DNA from: HIMB11 sp965657135
GTDB taxonomy: Bacteria; Pseudomonadota; Alphaproteobacteria; Rhodobacterales; Rhodobacteraceae
Reading direction: 5' to 3'
Assembly (NCBI GenBank): GCA_965657135.1
Contig: CBFHNF010000012.1
Span: 20,709-84,708 of the forward strand
DNA length: 64,000 bases
In this document: positions 34,807 to 44,843 of the stretch, piece after piece
Layout of the letters: each line of letters begins with the position of its first letter
Position numbering within the stretch: position 1 is the stretch's first letter
Notes under the pieces: generated by a model
The model's input: only the letters and a program-made list of their open reading frames with translations
Databases searched by the model: none
Told to the model about the DNA's origin: nothing
Program-made: the position numbers and the translations under genes

Positions 34807-36459
34807 ATGCTGATTGGCTTGGACATTCGCGATATGTTGATCATCGATCATCTATCGCTTGAGTTTTCTTCGGGGTTGAACGTCCTGACAGGGGAAACAG
34901 GTGCCGGTAAATCCATATTGTTAGACAGTTTGGGATTTGTGTTGGGATGGCGTGGTCGTGCCGAATTGGTGCGTAGCGGTCAAGAGCAGGGCGAAGTAAG
35001 CGCGTGGTTTGATCTAAGCGCAACACATCCCGCCCGTGCCGTCCTGGCCGAAGCTGGAATTCCGATCACTGACGAATTGATCCTGCGCCGCATCAACACA
35101 CGGGACGGTCGTAAAACATCATGGATAAATGATAGGCGCGTCTCGGGGGAAGTGCTGCGTGCGGTTTCACAACACTTGATTGAATTACACGGTCAACATG
35201 ATGATCGTGGTCTATTGGACCCAAAAGGACACCGTGATCTATTGGACGCCTTTGGTGGGCATTCTGGCCTATTAATCGATGTTGCACAGGCGTTTCGTGC
35301 GTTGCGGGCTGCCGAAAAAGAGTTGCTCAACGCCCAAAGCGCACAAGAAGAATTGCGCGCCGAAGAAGAATTCTTGCGACACGCCGTGGATGAATTGCAA
35401 AAACTTTCGCCAGAACTGGGCGAAGAGACCGAATTGGACAGTCGTCGTCGTCTGATGCAGGGGGCGGAAAAAATACGCGCGGATATTGCCCATGCAGCCC
35501 AGGCATTGGGCCGAGAGGGTGCCGAAGGCATGATGAGCGATGCGATGCGCTGGCTTGATGGTGCAGCGAATGCTGCCGAAGGACGACTTGAGGCGCCTTT
35601 GGCCGCGCTGTCGCGCGCAATGGTAGAATTAGATGATGCCGCGCAGGGGGTTGAGAGTTGTTTGGACGCGTTGGAATTTAACCCGCACGATCTGGAAATG
35701 ACAGAAGAGCGCCTGTTTGCAATCCGTGCGCTCGCGCGAAAGCATACTGTTTCACCAGACGCACTTCCCGAACTTGCCGTGGAACTTGCTGCAAAATTGG
35801 ATGTCCTGGACATGGGGGCGGGCGGATTGAAGGATCTGAGTGCTGCCGTTCAAGCCGCACGAGCCGCCTATGACGCTGCGACCGACAGGCTTAGCTCTGC
35901 GCGAAAATCTGCTGCAGCGGAGTTGGATCAGGCGATGTCAGCGGAATTGGTTCCTTTGAAAATGGAACGCGCGGTTTTCACGACGCGCGTACAGCCAACT
36001 CATGCAACAATGGCGGGCTGCGATCAGGTAGATTTTGTTGTTGCCACGAACCCTGGCGCCCCGGCAGGCCCACTGGCCAAAATCGCGTCTGGTGGCGAAC
36101 TTAGTCGCTTTTTATTAGCGCTTAAGGTGTGTTTGTCCCGTGATGGCGCGCAAAATACAATGATATTTGATGAAATTGACCGCGGTGTGGGGGGGGCGAC
36201 TGCGGATGCTGTTGGACGACGGTTATCCCGTCTAGCACAAGATGCGCAGGTTTTGGTTGTCACGCATTCCCCACAGGTTGCGGCCCTTGGGGATCGTCAT
36301 TTTCAAGTGGCGAAACACCACAGCTCGGATACAACACTGTCCCGCGTGGATCTATTGTCTGATAATGCCCGCATCGATGAAGTTGCCCGCATGATTTCAG
36401 GGGATACAATCACGTCCGAGGCACGCGCTGCGGCACAGGCGTTACTCGCTGGCCGTTAG
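34807..36459 (+). CDS. recN: DNA repair protein RecN
   Basis: 550 residues, an SMC-like ATPase for double-strand break repair. Walker A LTGETGAGKSILLDSLG near residue 27, a central coiled coil, the ABC signature ASGGELSRFLLALK near 430, Walker B MIFDEIDRGVGG and the H-loop VTHSPQVAALGDRH. Length is typical. Its stop overlaps, tail to tail, the end of the next gene by 4 nt. Confidence 0.96.
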   Translation: MLIGLDIRDMLIIDHLSLEFSSGLNVLTGETGAGKSILLDSLGFVLGWRGRAELVRSGQEQGEVSAWFDLSATHPARAVLAEAGIPITDELILRRINTRDGRKTSWINDRRVSGEVLRAVSQHLIELHGQHDDRGLLDPKGHRDLLDAFGGHSGLLIDVAQAFRALRAAEKELLNAQSAQEELRAEEEFLRHAVDELQKLSPELGEETELDSRRRLMQGAEKIRADIAHAAQALGREGAEGMMSDAMRWLDGAANAAEGRLEAPLAALSRAMVELDDAAQGVESCLDALEFNPHDLEMTEERLFAIRALARKHTVSPDALPELAVELAAKLDVLDMGAGGLKDLSAAVQAARAAYDAATDRLSSARKSAAAELDQAMSAELVPLKMERAVFTTRVQPTHATMAGCDQVDFVVATNPGAPAGPLAKIASGGELSRFLLALKVCLSRDGAQNTMIFDEIDRGVGGATADAVGRRLSRLAQDAQVLVVTHSPQVAALGDRHFQVAKHHSSDTTLSRVDLLSDNARIDEVARMISGDTITSEARAAAQALLAGR

Positions 36460-37826
36460 CCGCGCACCAGTTTACCGGGGTTCATTAGGTTGTCTGGATC
36501 AAGGGCCGCTTTGATCGTGCCCATGACATCCCACGCAGCGCCGTGTTCGGCCTCCATGAACTTTTTCTTACCAATCCCGACGCCGTGTTCGCCCGTACAG
36601 GTTCCCCCAAGGGCCAATGCACGTTCAGCCATGCGATCTGATAGCGCCAATGCGACCTCATGTTCGTGCGTGTTGTTTGGATCTATCAATAGAACAGAAT
36701 GGAAGTTCCCATCCCCAACATGTCCCAAGATTGGCCCCGCCAATCCAGATGCGGCGATGTCGGCATGTGTTTCTTCTACGGCCTGGGCAAGATGGGCAAT
36801 GGGTACACAAATATCGGTAACAACTGCGCGGGCACCTGGACGGGATGCCAAAATTGCATAATAACCATTATGGCGGAGCGACCAAAGCGCGCTGCGATCT
36901 TCGGTATGTTCTGACCATTCAAAGTCTTGACCAGCATTATCGCGGCAAATTTGACCAAATGTTTCAGCGTCCTGTTTCACGCTATCAAGACTGCCATGTA
37001 GTTCGAACAGCAAATGCGGCATTTTGGGCATAGAGCGATCTGCGTAGGCGTTAAAAGCCTCAACCGTGGCGCGATCAACGAATTCAAGCCGCGCCATGGG
37101 CAATGCTATTTGGATCGTTTCAATCACGCTTTGAACAGCGCCGCCAAAACGTTCAAAGGCGACAATACCCGCACTTATAGCTTCGGGGATTGGGTGTAAT
37201 TTTAGGGTTAATTCAGTGATCAAACCTAATGTTCCTTCTGATCCGACCATCAGGGCGGTGAGATCATAACCTGCGGATGTTTTTTTGGCACGTGTTCCGG
37301 TTTTTATGATGCGCCCATCGGCCAAAACGACTTCTAATGCCATGACAGCATCGCGCATCGTGCCGTATCGCACTGTGGTGGTTCCACTTGCCCGTGTGGC
37401 GGCCATACCTCCAATGGAAGCGTTTGCGCCGGGATCCACGCTAAAAAATAGACCAGTGTTGCGAAGGGCTTCGTTCACTTCTTTTCGGGTGATGCCTGGC
37501 TCAACGGTGATCAACATATTTTCCGTATCGATACGACTGATTTTGTTCATTTGGGAAAAATCGATGGTGAGTGTATGTGCGTCTGCGCCTGTTTGCGCCT
37601 CAAGCGATGTGCCGGTACCCCATCCCACCATTGGAATATTGGCGCGCGCACAAATTTCCACAATGCCCTGAACCTCGACCGTTGTGCGTGGATAAGCGAC
37701 GGCTGCGGGTTGCATCGCATCAAAATGGCTTTCTGATCGGCCATGAATGTCACGATCAGATTGCGATGTCGTAAATCGATCGCCAAGTAATTGTGCCAAA
37801 GACTGGGTCGCATTTTGCTTGATCAT
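36456..37826 (-). CDS. FAD-linked oxidase, D-lactate dehydrogenase (cytochrome) type
   Basis: 456 residues from MIKQNATQSL, where GAGGG lies 6 nt before the ATG; an upstream in-frame ATG lacks a ribosome binding site. The PCMH-type FAD domain includes VGWGTGTSLEAQTGA near 70 and DPGANASIGGMAATRASGTTT near 125. The C-terminal FAD-oxidase domain ends TCTGEHGVGIGKKKF and LDPDNLMNPGKLV. This matches the D-lactate / D-2-hydroxyacid dehydrogenase group rather than GlcD with its GlcE and GlcF partners, which are absent. The substrate is inferred. Confidence 0.85.
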   Translation of the reverse strand: MIKQNATQSLAQLLGDRFTTSQSDRDIHGRSESHFDAMQPAAVAYPRTTVEVQGIVEICARANIPMVGWGTGTSLEAQTGADAHTLTIDFSQMNKISRIDTENMLITVEPGITRKEVNEALRNTGLFFSVDPGANASIGGMAATRASGTTTVRYGTMRDAVMALEVVLADGRIIKTGTRAKKTSAGYDLTALMVGSEGTLGLITELTLKLHPIPEAISAGIVAFERFGGAVQSVIETIQIALPMARLEFVDRATVEAFNAYADRSMPKMPHLLFELHGSLDSVKQDAETFGQICRDNAGQDFEWSEHTEDRSALWSLRHNGYYAILASRPGARAVVTDICVPIAHLAQAVEETHADIAASGLAGPILGHVGDGNFHSVLLIDPNNTHEHEVALALSDRMAERALALGGTCTGEHGVGIGKKKFMEAEHGAAWDVMGTIKAALDPDNLMNPGKLVRG

Positions 37827-37900
37827 TGCATCCCTCTGATATTTCATAGCATTTAAGAAACACTAGTGCGCGGGCAAGCAAATGAAAAGGCTGCAGTCAT

Positions 37901-39550
37901 ATGTCCAGTTTGGGTGAATATTGGGGCGTCTTTTCTGCGCGTCTTCGCCTGCGTTCAATGCGTCTGATTTGGCATGCTGGTTTTTGGGGAATTGCCCTTA
38001 TAATCGGAATTGCCAGTGGCGGCGCTGCGGTCCTATTTGTGATGGGCATTAGTCTTATTCAAAAATGGGCTTATGGCACACCTGATGTAAACAGGTTGCA
38101 TAGTTTTGCAGAGACGCTGGAGTGGTATTGGGTTGTTATTATCCCAACACTTGGTGGTATCGCCACTGGATTGATTTTTCATTATCTAACCGACGATGGA
38201 CGCGTTCGATCCGTGGCTGACGTGATCGAGGGAGCCGCATTGCACGATGGACGCGTCGAAGGAAAAGAAGGCTTGGCATCGGCTGCGGCAAGTTTGATTA
38301 CCCTGTCCACGGGCGGTTCAACGGGGCGCGAAGGACCCGCAGTCCATATTGCTGCGATGATATCCAGCAAAGTGTGCGATTGGGTGAATGCACGCGGGAT
38401 CACAGCGCGTGACCTGTTGGGATGTGCAACGGGTGCGGCGGTCGCGGCAAGCTTTAACGCGCCAATTGCAGGGTCGTTGTTCGCATTAGAAGTGATTTTG
38501 CGCCATTTCGCCCTGCATGCGTTTGCCCCTATTGTTATTGCCTCAGTTGCGGGAGCAGTGGTGCATCAATTGGCCTTTGGGGATCAGGTAGAATTTAACC
38601 TTCCGCTTGCCCCAGATTTGCAATTCTATGTCGAACTTCCTGCGTTTATGGGGCTGGGCATTGTGTGCGGGATCGTGGCCGTGATTTTGATGCGTTCGAT
38701 ATTCTTTGCAGATACAGTTGCATCAAGCGTTCAAGATTACCTTACGCTTCCTCGGTGGTTACGCCCTGCGGTGGCTGGGGTGATCTTAGGGGTGATCGCG
38801 ACACAGTTTCCTGTTATCATCGGGGTAGGGTATGAGACGACATTCGCGGCATTGTCTGGCAATTTGATACTGTCCCAAGCCATTATTTTTTGCATCATCA
38901 AGGTGGTTGCCGTATCAATCACGATGGGCGGTCGTATGGGGGGCGGTGTGTTTTCCCCATCCTTAATGGTGGGTGCCCTGTTGGGATTGGCCTATGGGAT
39001 TATCGCGACCGCATTCCTGCCATCGATGTCCGGGGCCGTATCGCTTTACGCCTTGGCTGGAATGGCCGCGGTCGCAGCAGCAGTCTTAGGGGCGCCGATA
39101 TCAACCACCCTGATTGTTTTTGAAATGACAGGGGATTGGCAAACGGGTTTGGCCGTTTTGGTGACCGTCTCGCTCTCTTCTGCATTGTCATCGCGCTATG
39201 TCGATCGATCATTCTTTTTGACGCAATTAGAAAAGCGCAACATACATGTATCTGTAGGACCGCAGGGATATTTGTTGGAACTGGTGCGTACAGATTCAAC
39301 GATGCGGCCCCTTCAAGACGCGGATCAAGCAGATTGGGATTTGGTTGAACGCGGGCATTATGTCAGTGCAACCGGACGTTTAAACACCGCAATGACTGTG
39401 TTTGAGCGCACAGGCGCACACTATTTACCTGTCGTTAAGGTCGGCGGTGAAGACGCACCATCGAAAATTGTTGGACGCTTGCATGAAGTGGATGCGCTAC
39501 GCGCATATAACAAGGCCCTTTCAGACGCCGCCGAGGAAGAGCACAGCTAA
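37901..39550 (+). CDS. ClC-family chloride channel / transporter
   Basis: 549 residues with about ten to twelve membrane helices. ClC signatures: GSTGREGPAVH near residue 137, which includes the gating glutamate (GREGP), and GGGVFSPSLMVGALLG near 348. The C-terminal cytosolic part (about 450-549) carries a CBS-like region (GRLNTAMTVFERTGAHYLPVVKVGG). Whether it is a channel or H+/Cl- exchanger depends on the proton glutamate, which was not assigned. Single gene between oppositely oriented neighbours. Confidence 0.9.
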   Translation: MSSLGEYWGVFSARLRLRSMRLIWHAGFWGIALIIGIASGGAAVLFVMGISLIQKWAYGTPDVNRLHSFAETLEWYWVVIIPTLGGIATGLIFHYLTDDGRVRSVADVIEGAALHDGRVEGKEGLASAAASLITLSTGGSTGREGPAVHIAAMISSKVCDWVNARGITARDLLGCATGAAVAASFNAPIAGSLFALEVILRHFALHAFAPIVIASVAGAVVHQLAFGDQVEFNLPLAPDLQFYVELPAFMGLGIVCGIVAVILMRSIFFADTVASSVQDYLTLPRWLRPAVAGVILGVIATQFPVIIGVGYETTFAALSGNLILSQAIIFCIIKVVAVSITMGGRMGGGVFSPSLMVGALLGLAYGIIATAFLPSMSGAVSLYALAGMAAVAAAVLGAPISTTLIVFEMTGDWQTGLAVLVTVSLSSALSSRYVDRSFFLTQLEKRNIHVSVGPQGYLLELVRTDSTMRPLQDADQADWDLVERGHYVSATGRLNTAMTVFERTGAHYLPVVKVGGEDAPSKIVGRLHEVDALRAYNKALSDAAEEEHS

Positions 39551-39895
39551 TTAGATTTGTTCAACCGCTACTTGGTTTTGACTGTAAAAAGCGATGTACC
39601 CAGTGATGGCCTCAATTCCCCCAGCGGGTGCTTCATAGCTCCATCCCATATTCGCCAAGATCTGTGACTTCGTCACAATTGAATAGTACGTCGCGGTTCC
39701 CTTATATGGGCAGATGCTGGTTTGATCCGTCTGATCCAAAAAGGCCATCGCAAGATCGGATTTCGGAAAATAGATCACCGGTGGCAGGTCGCCTTCGATC
39801 AATTCGATTGCATTTTTGCTTTCGCCGATGACAGCACCACCAGCGCGAACGCTCCAAATGCCGCTCGCAGGGCGTGTCGTAATATGGTCTGCCAT
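39551..39895 (-). CDS. DUF427 family protein
   Basis: 114 residues. The pattern IWSVRAGGAVIGESKNAIELIEGDLPPVIYFP, then CPYKGTATYYS and AFYSQNQVAV is the DUF427 fold (small beta-rich domain of unknown function, common as single or tandem copies). Start codon and length are typical. It ends directly at the ClC gene stop, with no gap between the convergent genes. Confidence 0.88.
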   Translation of the reverse strand: MADHITTRPASGIWSVRAGGAVIGESKNAIELIEGDLPPVIYFPKSDLAMAFLDQTDQTSICPYKGTATYYSIVTKSQILANMGWSYEAPAGGIEAITGYIAFYSQNQVAVEQI

Positions 39896-39953
39896 CTCGG
39901 ATCCTCATAAAAGTTAACACGAAGCAAAATCACCCTTGTGTAACAGTTTTATG

Positions 39954-41750
39954 TCACATGGGCTGTGTTACTGCGTCCAACCATAGCTGCTCTGCGTGAT
40001 CAAGGCGAGGACGTATTTTGTCGCGGCAGATTTGGTGATAGGTATTCAGCCAAGCAAGTTCATCGCTGTTGAGCATTTCATAAACAATCAATCGGCGGTC
40101 GATTGGCACATATGTTAGTGTTTCAAATTCCAGAAAATCGGACAAATTTTCGTTGTCTTGATCTGAGGCTGGCACGACAATCAAGAGGTTCTCTGTTCGA
40201 ATGCCAAATGCGCCTTCTTGGTAAAATCCAGGTTCATTGGATAAGATCATGCCCGCTTCGAATGGCAATGTGGAACGACGTGATAGGCTCTGTGGACCCT
40301 CATGAACTGAAAGAACATGACCAACGCCATGGCCCGTTCCATGTTGATAATCCTGTCCTGCGGCCCACAGCGCGGCACGTGCAAATGCGTCAATGTCACG
40401 ACCTGAAATGCCCTTTGGAAATCGTAGTCGCGAAATTGCAATCATCCCCTTAAGCACGCGGGTAAAAGCGCGCTTTACGTTTTCAGGTTGCGGGCCAATC
40501 GCCAGCGTTCGTGTTATGTCGGTGGTGCCATCTTTGTATTGCGCCCCGCTATCGACCAAATAAACCTCGCCTTCATTCAGGGTGCGGTTGCTTTCGGTGG
40601 TGACACGGTAATGGGGTAGGGCCGCATGTGGTCCCGCAGCAGAGATTGTATCAAAGCTGATTTCGTCCATTAGGGGGTCTTGGCGGCGGAATTCTTCTAA
40701 TTTTATGGCAGCATCTATTTCGCTCAGCGCACCATTTGGTTGCGCATCCAACCAGCACAAAAAACGGCACATGGTGGCAGCATCACGCAGGTGGCTTTCA
40801 CGTGCGCTGTTCAGTTCTGTTGCGTTTTTGCAGGCTTTTGGAAGGCTGACTGGGTCCGTCGACAGTTGGCCATATTCGCCCAAAGCATCTGAGATAGCCC
40901 AAGGTACACTGCCTGCATCTAGTCGCATAATACCTTGATAAGATTTTATATAATTCAATAGTTCATGTGGATTACGCAGCGTAACGTCATTTCCTAAATG
41001 ACCACGTATTTCTGTGACTTTTTCAGGATGCATAAATAAATCAATACGTGCATCATCATGCAATACTGCAAAGCCATGCACGATTGGATTGTGTGCGACG
41101 TCCTGTCCCCGAATGTTCAAAAGCCAACAAATGCTATCCGGCAATGAAAGGAACGCGCCACTGTGCCCACCTGTACGAAGCTGTTCGGCAAGACGTGTTC
41201 GTTTGTCCAAATGCAGTTCCCCAGACAGGTCATCCGTGAATGTCCGCGCAAGGCCCATTGGGGGGCTGGGGCGATCTTGCCAGATTTTGTCGATCAGGTT
41301 TTCCACAGGGCGCAGGGTGATGTCACAACCGGCCAACGTATTTTTCAAAGACTTTATTTCCTGCGCGGAATGCAACCATGGATCAAATCCAACGATTCCA
41401 GCCGTCAGCGTTTCCTTCAACCAGTCGCCCAGTGATACTTCGGGCCAATCAACGGGGACAAAGGGCGCGCGAGTTTGTTCTTTGACTTGGACACGGTAGC
41501 GACCGTCGACAAAGACAGCAGCAGAGCGCAATGTTGCAGCGCAGAACCCAGCTGACCCCGTAAATCCAGTAAACCATGCCAGTCGCTCATCGGCTGGGGC
41601 AACATATTCCCCTTGATGGACATCTGAACGGGGCACCAGGAACGCATCGAGATCTGCCTTGCGCATTTCAGCGCGCAGCATTTCAAGGCGTTCGGGCCCC
41701 TTTTCTGGCTCAGAGGAGACTTCGAAACTTTGATATACTGCTTTGTTCAT
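39954..41750 (-). CDS. Xaa-Pro aminopeptidase, M24B family
   Basis: 598 residues from MNKAVYQSFEV; the TTG two codons earlier overlaps cobT and is less likely. A three-domain aminopeptidase P of the long type: two N-terminal creatinase-like domains and a C-terminal pita-bread domain. The two-metal ligands appear in VDSGAQYKDGTTDITRT (two Asp), GTGHGVGHVLSVHEG (His) and NEPGFYQEGAFGIRTENL (two Glu). It removes N-terminal residues before proline. Last gene of the cobS-cobT transcript, with 2 nt between; no functional link to cobalamin is obvious. Confidence 0.92.
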   Translation of the reverse strand: MNKAVYQSFEVSSEPEKGPERLEMLRAEMRKADLDAFLVPRSDVHQGEYVAPADERLAWFTGFTGSAGFCAATLRSAAVFVDGRYRVQVKEQTRAPFVPVDWPEVSLGDWLKETLTAGIVGFDPWLHSAQEIKSLKNTLAGCDITLRPVENLIDKIWQDRPSPPMGLARTFTDDLSGELHLDKRTRLAEQLRTGGHSGAFLSLPDSICWLLNIRGQDVAHNPIVHGFAVLHDDARIDLFMHPEKVTEIRGHLGNDVTLRNPHELLNYIKSYQGIMRLDAGSVPWAISDALGEYGQLSTDPVSLPKACKNATELNSARESHLRDAATMCRFLCWLDAQPNGALSEIDAAIKLEEFRRQDPLMDEISFDTISAAGPHAALPHYRVTTESNRTLNEGEVYLVDSGAQYKDGTTDITRTLAIGPQPENVKRAFTRVLKGMIAISRLRFPKGISGRDIDAFARAALWAAGQDYQHGTGHGVGHVLSVHEGPQSLSRRSTLPFEAGMILSNEPGFYQEGAFGIRTENLLIVVPASDQDNENLSDFLEFETLTYVPIDRRLIVYEMLNSDELAWLNTYHQICRDKIRPRLDHAEQLWLDAVTQPM

Positions 41751-41752
41751 TT

Positions 41753-43630
41753 TCAACTCGCGCGTTTAATTCCCATGACGCGGGCGCGCGCCCTTGGATC
41801 TTGATCAAACAGTGCTGCCAATTGTTCGGTCATTGCCCCCGCCAATTGTTCAACATCTGTAATCGTCACCGCACGTTCGTAATAGCGGGTCACATCATGC
41901 CCGATCCCGATAGCTAGCAACTCAACCGCCTTGCGTTTCTCAACCATCGCAATCACATCGCGAAGGTGTTTTTCCAAATAATTTGCGGGATTGACGGATA
42001 GCGTGCTGTCATCGACGGGCGCTCCATCCGAAATAACCATCAAAATTTTGCGCGCCTCGGGGCGGGCGATCATGCGACGGTGTGCCCATTCCAGCGCCTC
42101 ACCATCAATGTTTTCTTTCAGTAGGCCTTCTTTCATCATCAGGCCCAAATTTGGACGGGCACGACGCCAAGGCGCATCGGCCCCCTTATAGATGATGTGG
42201 CGCAAATCGTTCAGGCGTCCGGGTTGTTGTGGACGTCCCTCCTGCAGCCATTTTTCACGGGCTTGGCCACCTTTCCAGGCGCGTGTTGTAAAGCCTAAAA
42301 TTTCAACTTTTACATTGCAGCGTTCTAAAGTGCGGGCGAGGACATCGGCGCAAATCGCCGCGATTGAAATTGGGCGACCGCGCATAGAGCCAGAGTTATC
42401 CAGCAACAGTGTTACGACGGTGTCGCGGAATTCGGTGTCCTGCTCCATCTTAAAGCTGAGCGGTGTTGTTGGGTTGGCAACAACGCGTGCAAGACGCCCA
42501 GCATCCAATATGCCTTCCTCTAAATCAAATAACCAACTGCGGTTTTGTTGCGCCTGCAAACGACGTTGTAGTTTGTTGGCAAGACGGCTAACAGCACCCT
42601 TTAACGGTTCAAGTTGTTGGTCCAAATAGGCACGCAGGCGCTCTAGCTCAATCGGCTCTGCCAATTCTTCTGCTTGAATTTCTTCGTCGAACTCTGGGTT
42701 ATAAACCGCATAGTTAGGATCGGCGTCTGAGATAGGTTGCGGTGGTGGAGGATCTAGTGGCGCATCGCCTTCTGGCATCTCCATTTCATCGGACATATCG
42801 TCATCAGCACTTTCATCTTTGCTGATCTGTGCCTCGGCTGCATCCTGTTGTTGTTCTTGGGATTGTTCTGGGTTGGCTTCTGCCTCGTCTTCTTGGCTGT
42901 CGTCATCACCTGTGCTGTCGGGATCCTGATCTTCGTCTTGATCCTCTTGTGCCTGCTCGTCTTGATCTTCATCCGGCATATCTGGATCATTGCCCAATTG
43001 ATCACCATATCCCAAATCACTGATGATCTGGCGGGCGAACTTAGCAAACTGTCCCTGATCAGACAGGGCCGCATCCAGATTATTGAGCGTGCCCGAAGCT
43101 TGTTCTTCGATAAATCCGCGCCACAAATCCATAACATTGGCCGCTGCAGGGGGCATGTCACGTCCCGTGGCAAGGTGTCTGATCAAATATCCCGCCGCCG
43201 TAGATAAAGGCGCATCGGCACGATCACTCAGGGTGCCATAGTTCAGGCGTGTCGCCTCTGCACCAATTTTCGCATCAATGTTGCCCGCGGTGCCCGGCAT
43301 GTCGCGCGCGCCCAAGGCCTCGCATCTTGCTGTTTCCATCGCCTCATAAAGTTCGCGCGCCATTGCGCCATCTGGGGCGTATCGCGCATGCGTTCCAGCG
43401 TCGTGATAGCGATGATAAAGCGCCAAAGCATCCGCAGTACCCCGCGCCACCAGAACCTCGTCCCGCGTCATGCGACGGCTAATCTGGGGCAGGCGCATGG
43501 TTTCACCTGAAACCCCAGACGGATCAACAGTATAATTCACTGTCAGATCCGGGTCATTGGCCATAACCTTGGTGGCCTCGGCCAAGGCCTTTTTAAATGG
43601 ATCTGCGGGATTATCACCAGGTTTGGACAT
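41753..43630 (-). CDS. cobT: Aerobic cobaltochelatase subunit CobT
   Basis: 625 residues. An N-terminal CobT domain (about 1-215) is followed by a strongly acidic, Gln/Asp/Glu-rich linker of about 80 residues, then a C-terminal von Willebrand A domain with the MIDAS motif LLLDNSGSMRGRP near residue 408. With CobS it forms the AAA+ motor that works with CobN to insert cobalt into hydrogenobyrinic acid diamide in aerobic B12 synthesis. It lies 25 nt after cobS. cobN is not in the window. Confidence 0.95.
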   Translation of the reverse strand: MSKPGDNPADPFKKALAEATKVMANDPDLTVNYTVDPSGVSGETMRLPQISRRMTRDEVLVARGTADALALYHRYHDAGTHARYAPDGAMARELYEAMETARCEALGARDMPGTAGNIDAKIGAEATRLNYGTLSDRADAPLSTAAGYLIRHLATGRDMPPAAANVMDLWRGFIEEQASGTLNNLDAALSDQGQFAKFARQIISDLGYGDQLGNDPDMPDEDQDEQAQEDQDEDQDPDSTGDDDSQEDEAEANPEQSQEQQQDAAEAQISKDESADDDMSDEMEMPEGDAPLDPPPPQPISDADPNYAVYNPEFDEEIQAEELAEPIELERLRAYLDQQLEPLKGAVSRLANKLQRRLQAQQNRSWLFDLEEGILDAGRLARVVANPTTPLSFKMEQDTEFRDTVVTLLLDNSGSMRGRPISIAAICADVLARTLERCNVKVEILGFTTRAWKGGQAREKWLQEGRPQQPGRLNDLRHIIYKGADAPWRRARPNLGLMMKEGLLKENIDGEALEWAHRRMIARPEARKILMVISDGAPVDDSTLSVNPANYLEKHLRDVIAMVEKRKAVELLAIGIGHDVTRYYERAVTITDVEQLAGAMTEQLAALFDQDPRARARVMGIKRAS

Positions 43631-43655
43631 TTTGACCTCTAATCGCGTGGCAAGC

Positions 43656-44642
43656 TTAGCCTAAACTGACGCTTGCCGCACTTTCTGGCAATTCCTCATC
43701 AAAGCAGCGCTGGAAAAACTCTGCAACCGTCTGACGCTCAAGCTCGTCACATTTGTTCATGAATGTCAGTCGGAATGCATACCCTACATCACGGAAAATT
43801 TCCGAGTTCTGCGCCCAGTTAATCACTGTACGCGGGCTCATCACAGTTGAAAGATCACCATTCATAAATGCAGTCCGCGTCAGATCAGCGACCGTCACCA
43901 TTTGTTTCACAGTTTTGCGACCTGCTTCGGTATTATAATGCGGCGCCTTTGACAAAACGATCGCTGTTTCCGCATCGATTGACAGATAATTCAGCGTTGA
44001 CACCAATGACCAACGGTCCATCTGAGCTTGGTTGATTTGTTGGGTTCCGTGATACAGCCCCGTGGTATCACCCAAGCCAACTGTGTTCGCGGTGGCGAAC
44101 AGTCTGAAATTTGGATTGGGTGTAATAATTTCGTTCTGATCCAACAGCGTAAGTTTGCCATCGTGTTCCAAAACCCGCTGGATCACAAACATAACATCTG
44201 CACGTCCTGCATCATATTCATCGAACACAATGGCCACCGGGTTGCGGAGCGCCCATGGCAAAATGCCTTCGTGGAATTCAGTAACCTGTTTTCCGTCTTT
44301 TAGTTTAATCGCATCCTTGCCGATTAGATCAATCCGGCTGATGTGACTATCAAGGTTAACGCGAACCGCAGGCCAGTTTAGACGTGCCGCAATCTGTTCG
44401 ATGTGCGTGGATTTGCCCGTCCCGTGATAGCCTTGCACCATGACACGACGGTTGTGCGAAAATCCGGCCAAAATCGCCATTGTAGTGTCTGGGTCAAATT
44501 TATAGGTACTATCCAACTCAGGCACGCGAGAGGTGCGTTCACCAAACCCTTTAATTTCCATATCCGTGTCAATTCCGAATACCTCACGAACAGAAATTGT
44601 GTCGGTTGGCTTGGCGTTTTGATCCAAGAGTTCGCTGCTCAT
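43656..44642 (-). CDS. cobS: Aerobic cobaltochelatase subunit CobS
   Basis: 328 residues, an AAA+ ATPase. Walker A VQGYHGTGKSTHIEQIAARL near residue 70, Walker B VAIVFDEYDAGRADV near 136, sensor region LFATANTVGLGDTTGLYHGT near 180. It partners CobT and CobN for cobalt insertion. First gene of a cobS-cobT-aminopeptidase operon. No cobalamin riboswitch is visible upstream in the 201-nt gap to msrB; the riboswitch in this window lies 35 kb away. Confidence 0.95.
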   Translation of the reverse strand: MSSELLDQNAKPTDTISVREVFGIDTDMEIKGFGERTSRVPELDSTYKFDPDTTMAILAGFSHNRRVMVQGYHGTGKSTHIEQIAARLNWPAVRVNLDSHISRIDLIGKDAIKLKDGKQVTEFHEGILPWALRNPVAIVFDEYDAGRADVMFVIQRVLEHDGKLTLLDQNEIITPNPNFRLFATANTVGLGDTTGLYHGTQQINQAQMDRWSLVSTLNYLSIDAETAIVLSKAPHYNTEAGRKTVKQMVTVADLTRTAFMNGDLSTVMSPRTVINWAQNSEIFRDVGYAFRLTFMNKCDELERQTVAEFFQRCFDEELPESAASVSLG

Positions 44643-44843
44643 CCTCGGTGTGTCCTTTGTTGATCGTCGTGATTGCTCTCAAGTGATGTAACATTCACGC
44701 GACAGAGGCAAGGGTTCGAGCAATATTTTTTGTCTTCCAAACTTTGTGCTGGATGCTGCGCGCTCACGCGTTTGTGCAATCGGGTGACTTGCAACTTCTT
44801 ACACAAGCGCCAATTTATCCTAGAGCGATTACAGGAGTGGCAC

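Noticed and set aside
42848..43207. Plus-strand ORF of 119 codons with hydrophobic runs
   Set aside because: It is the antisense reading of the acidic linker of cobT, which produces hydrophobic codons by complementarity.
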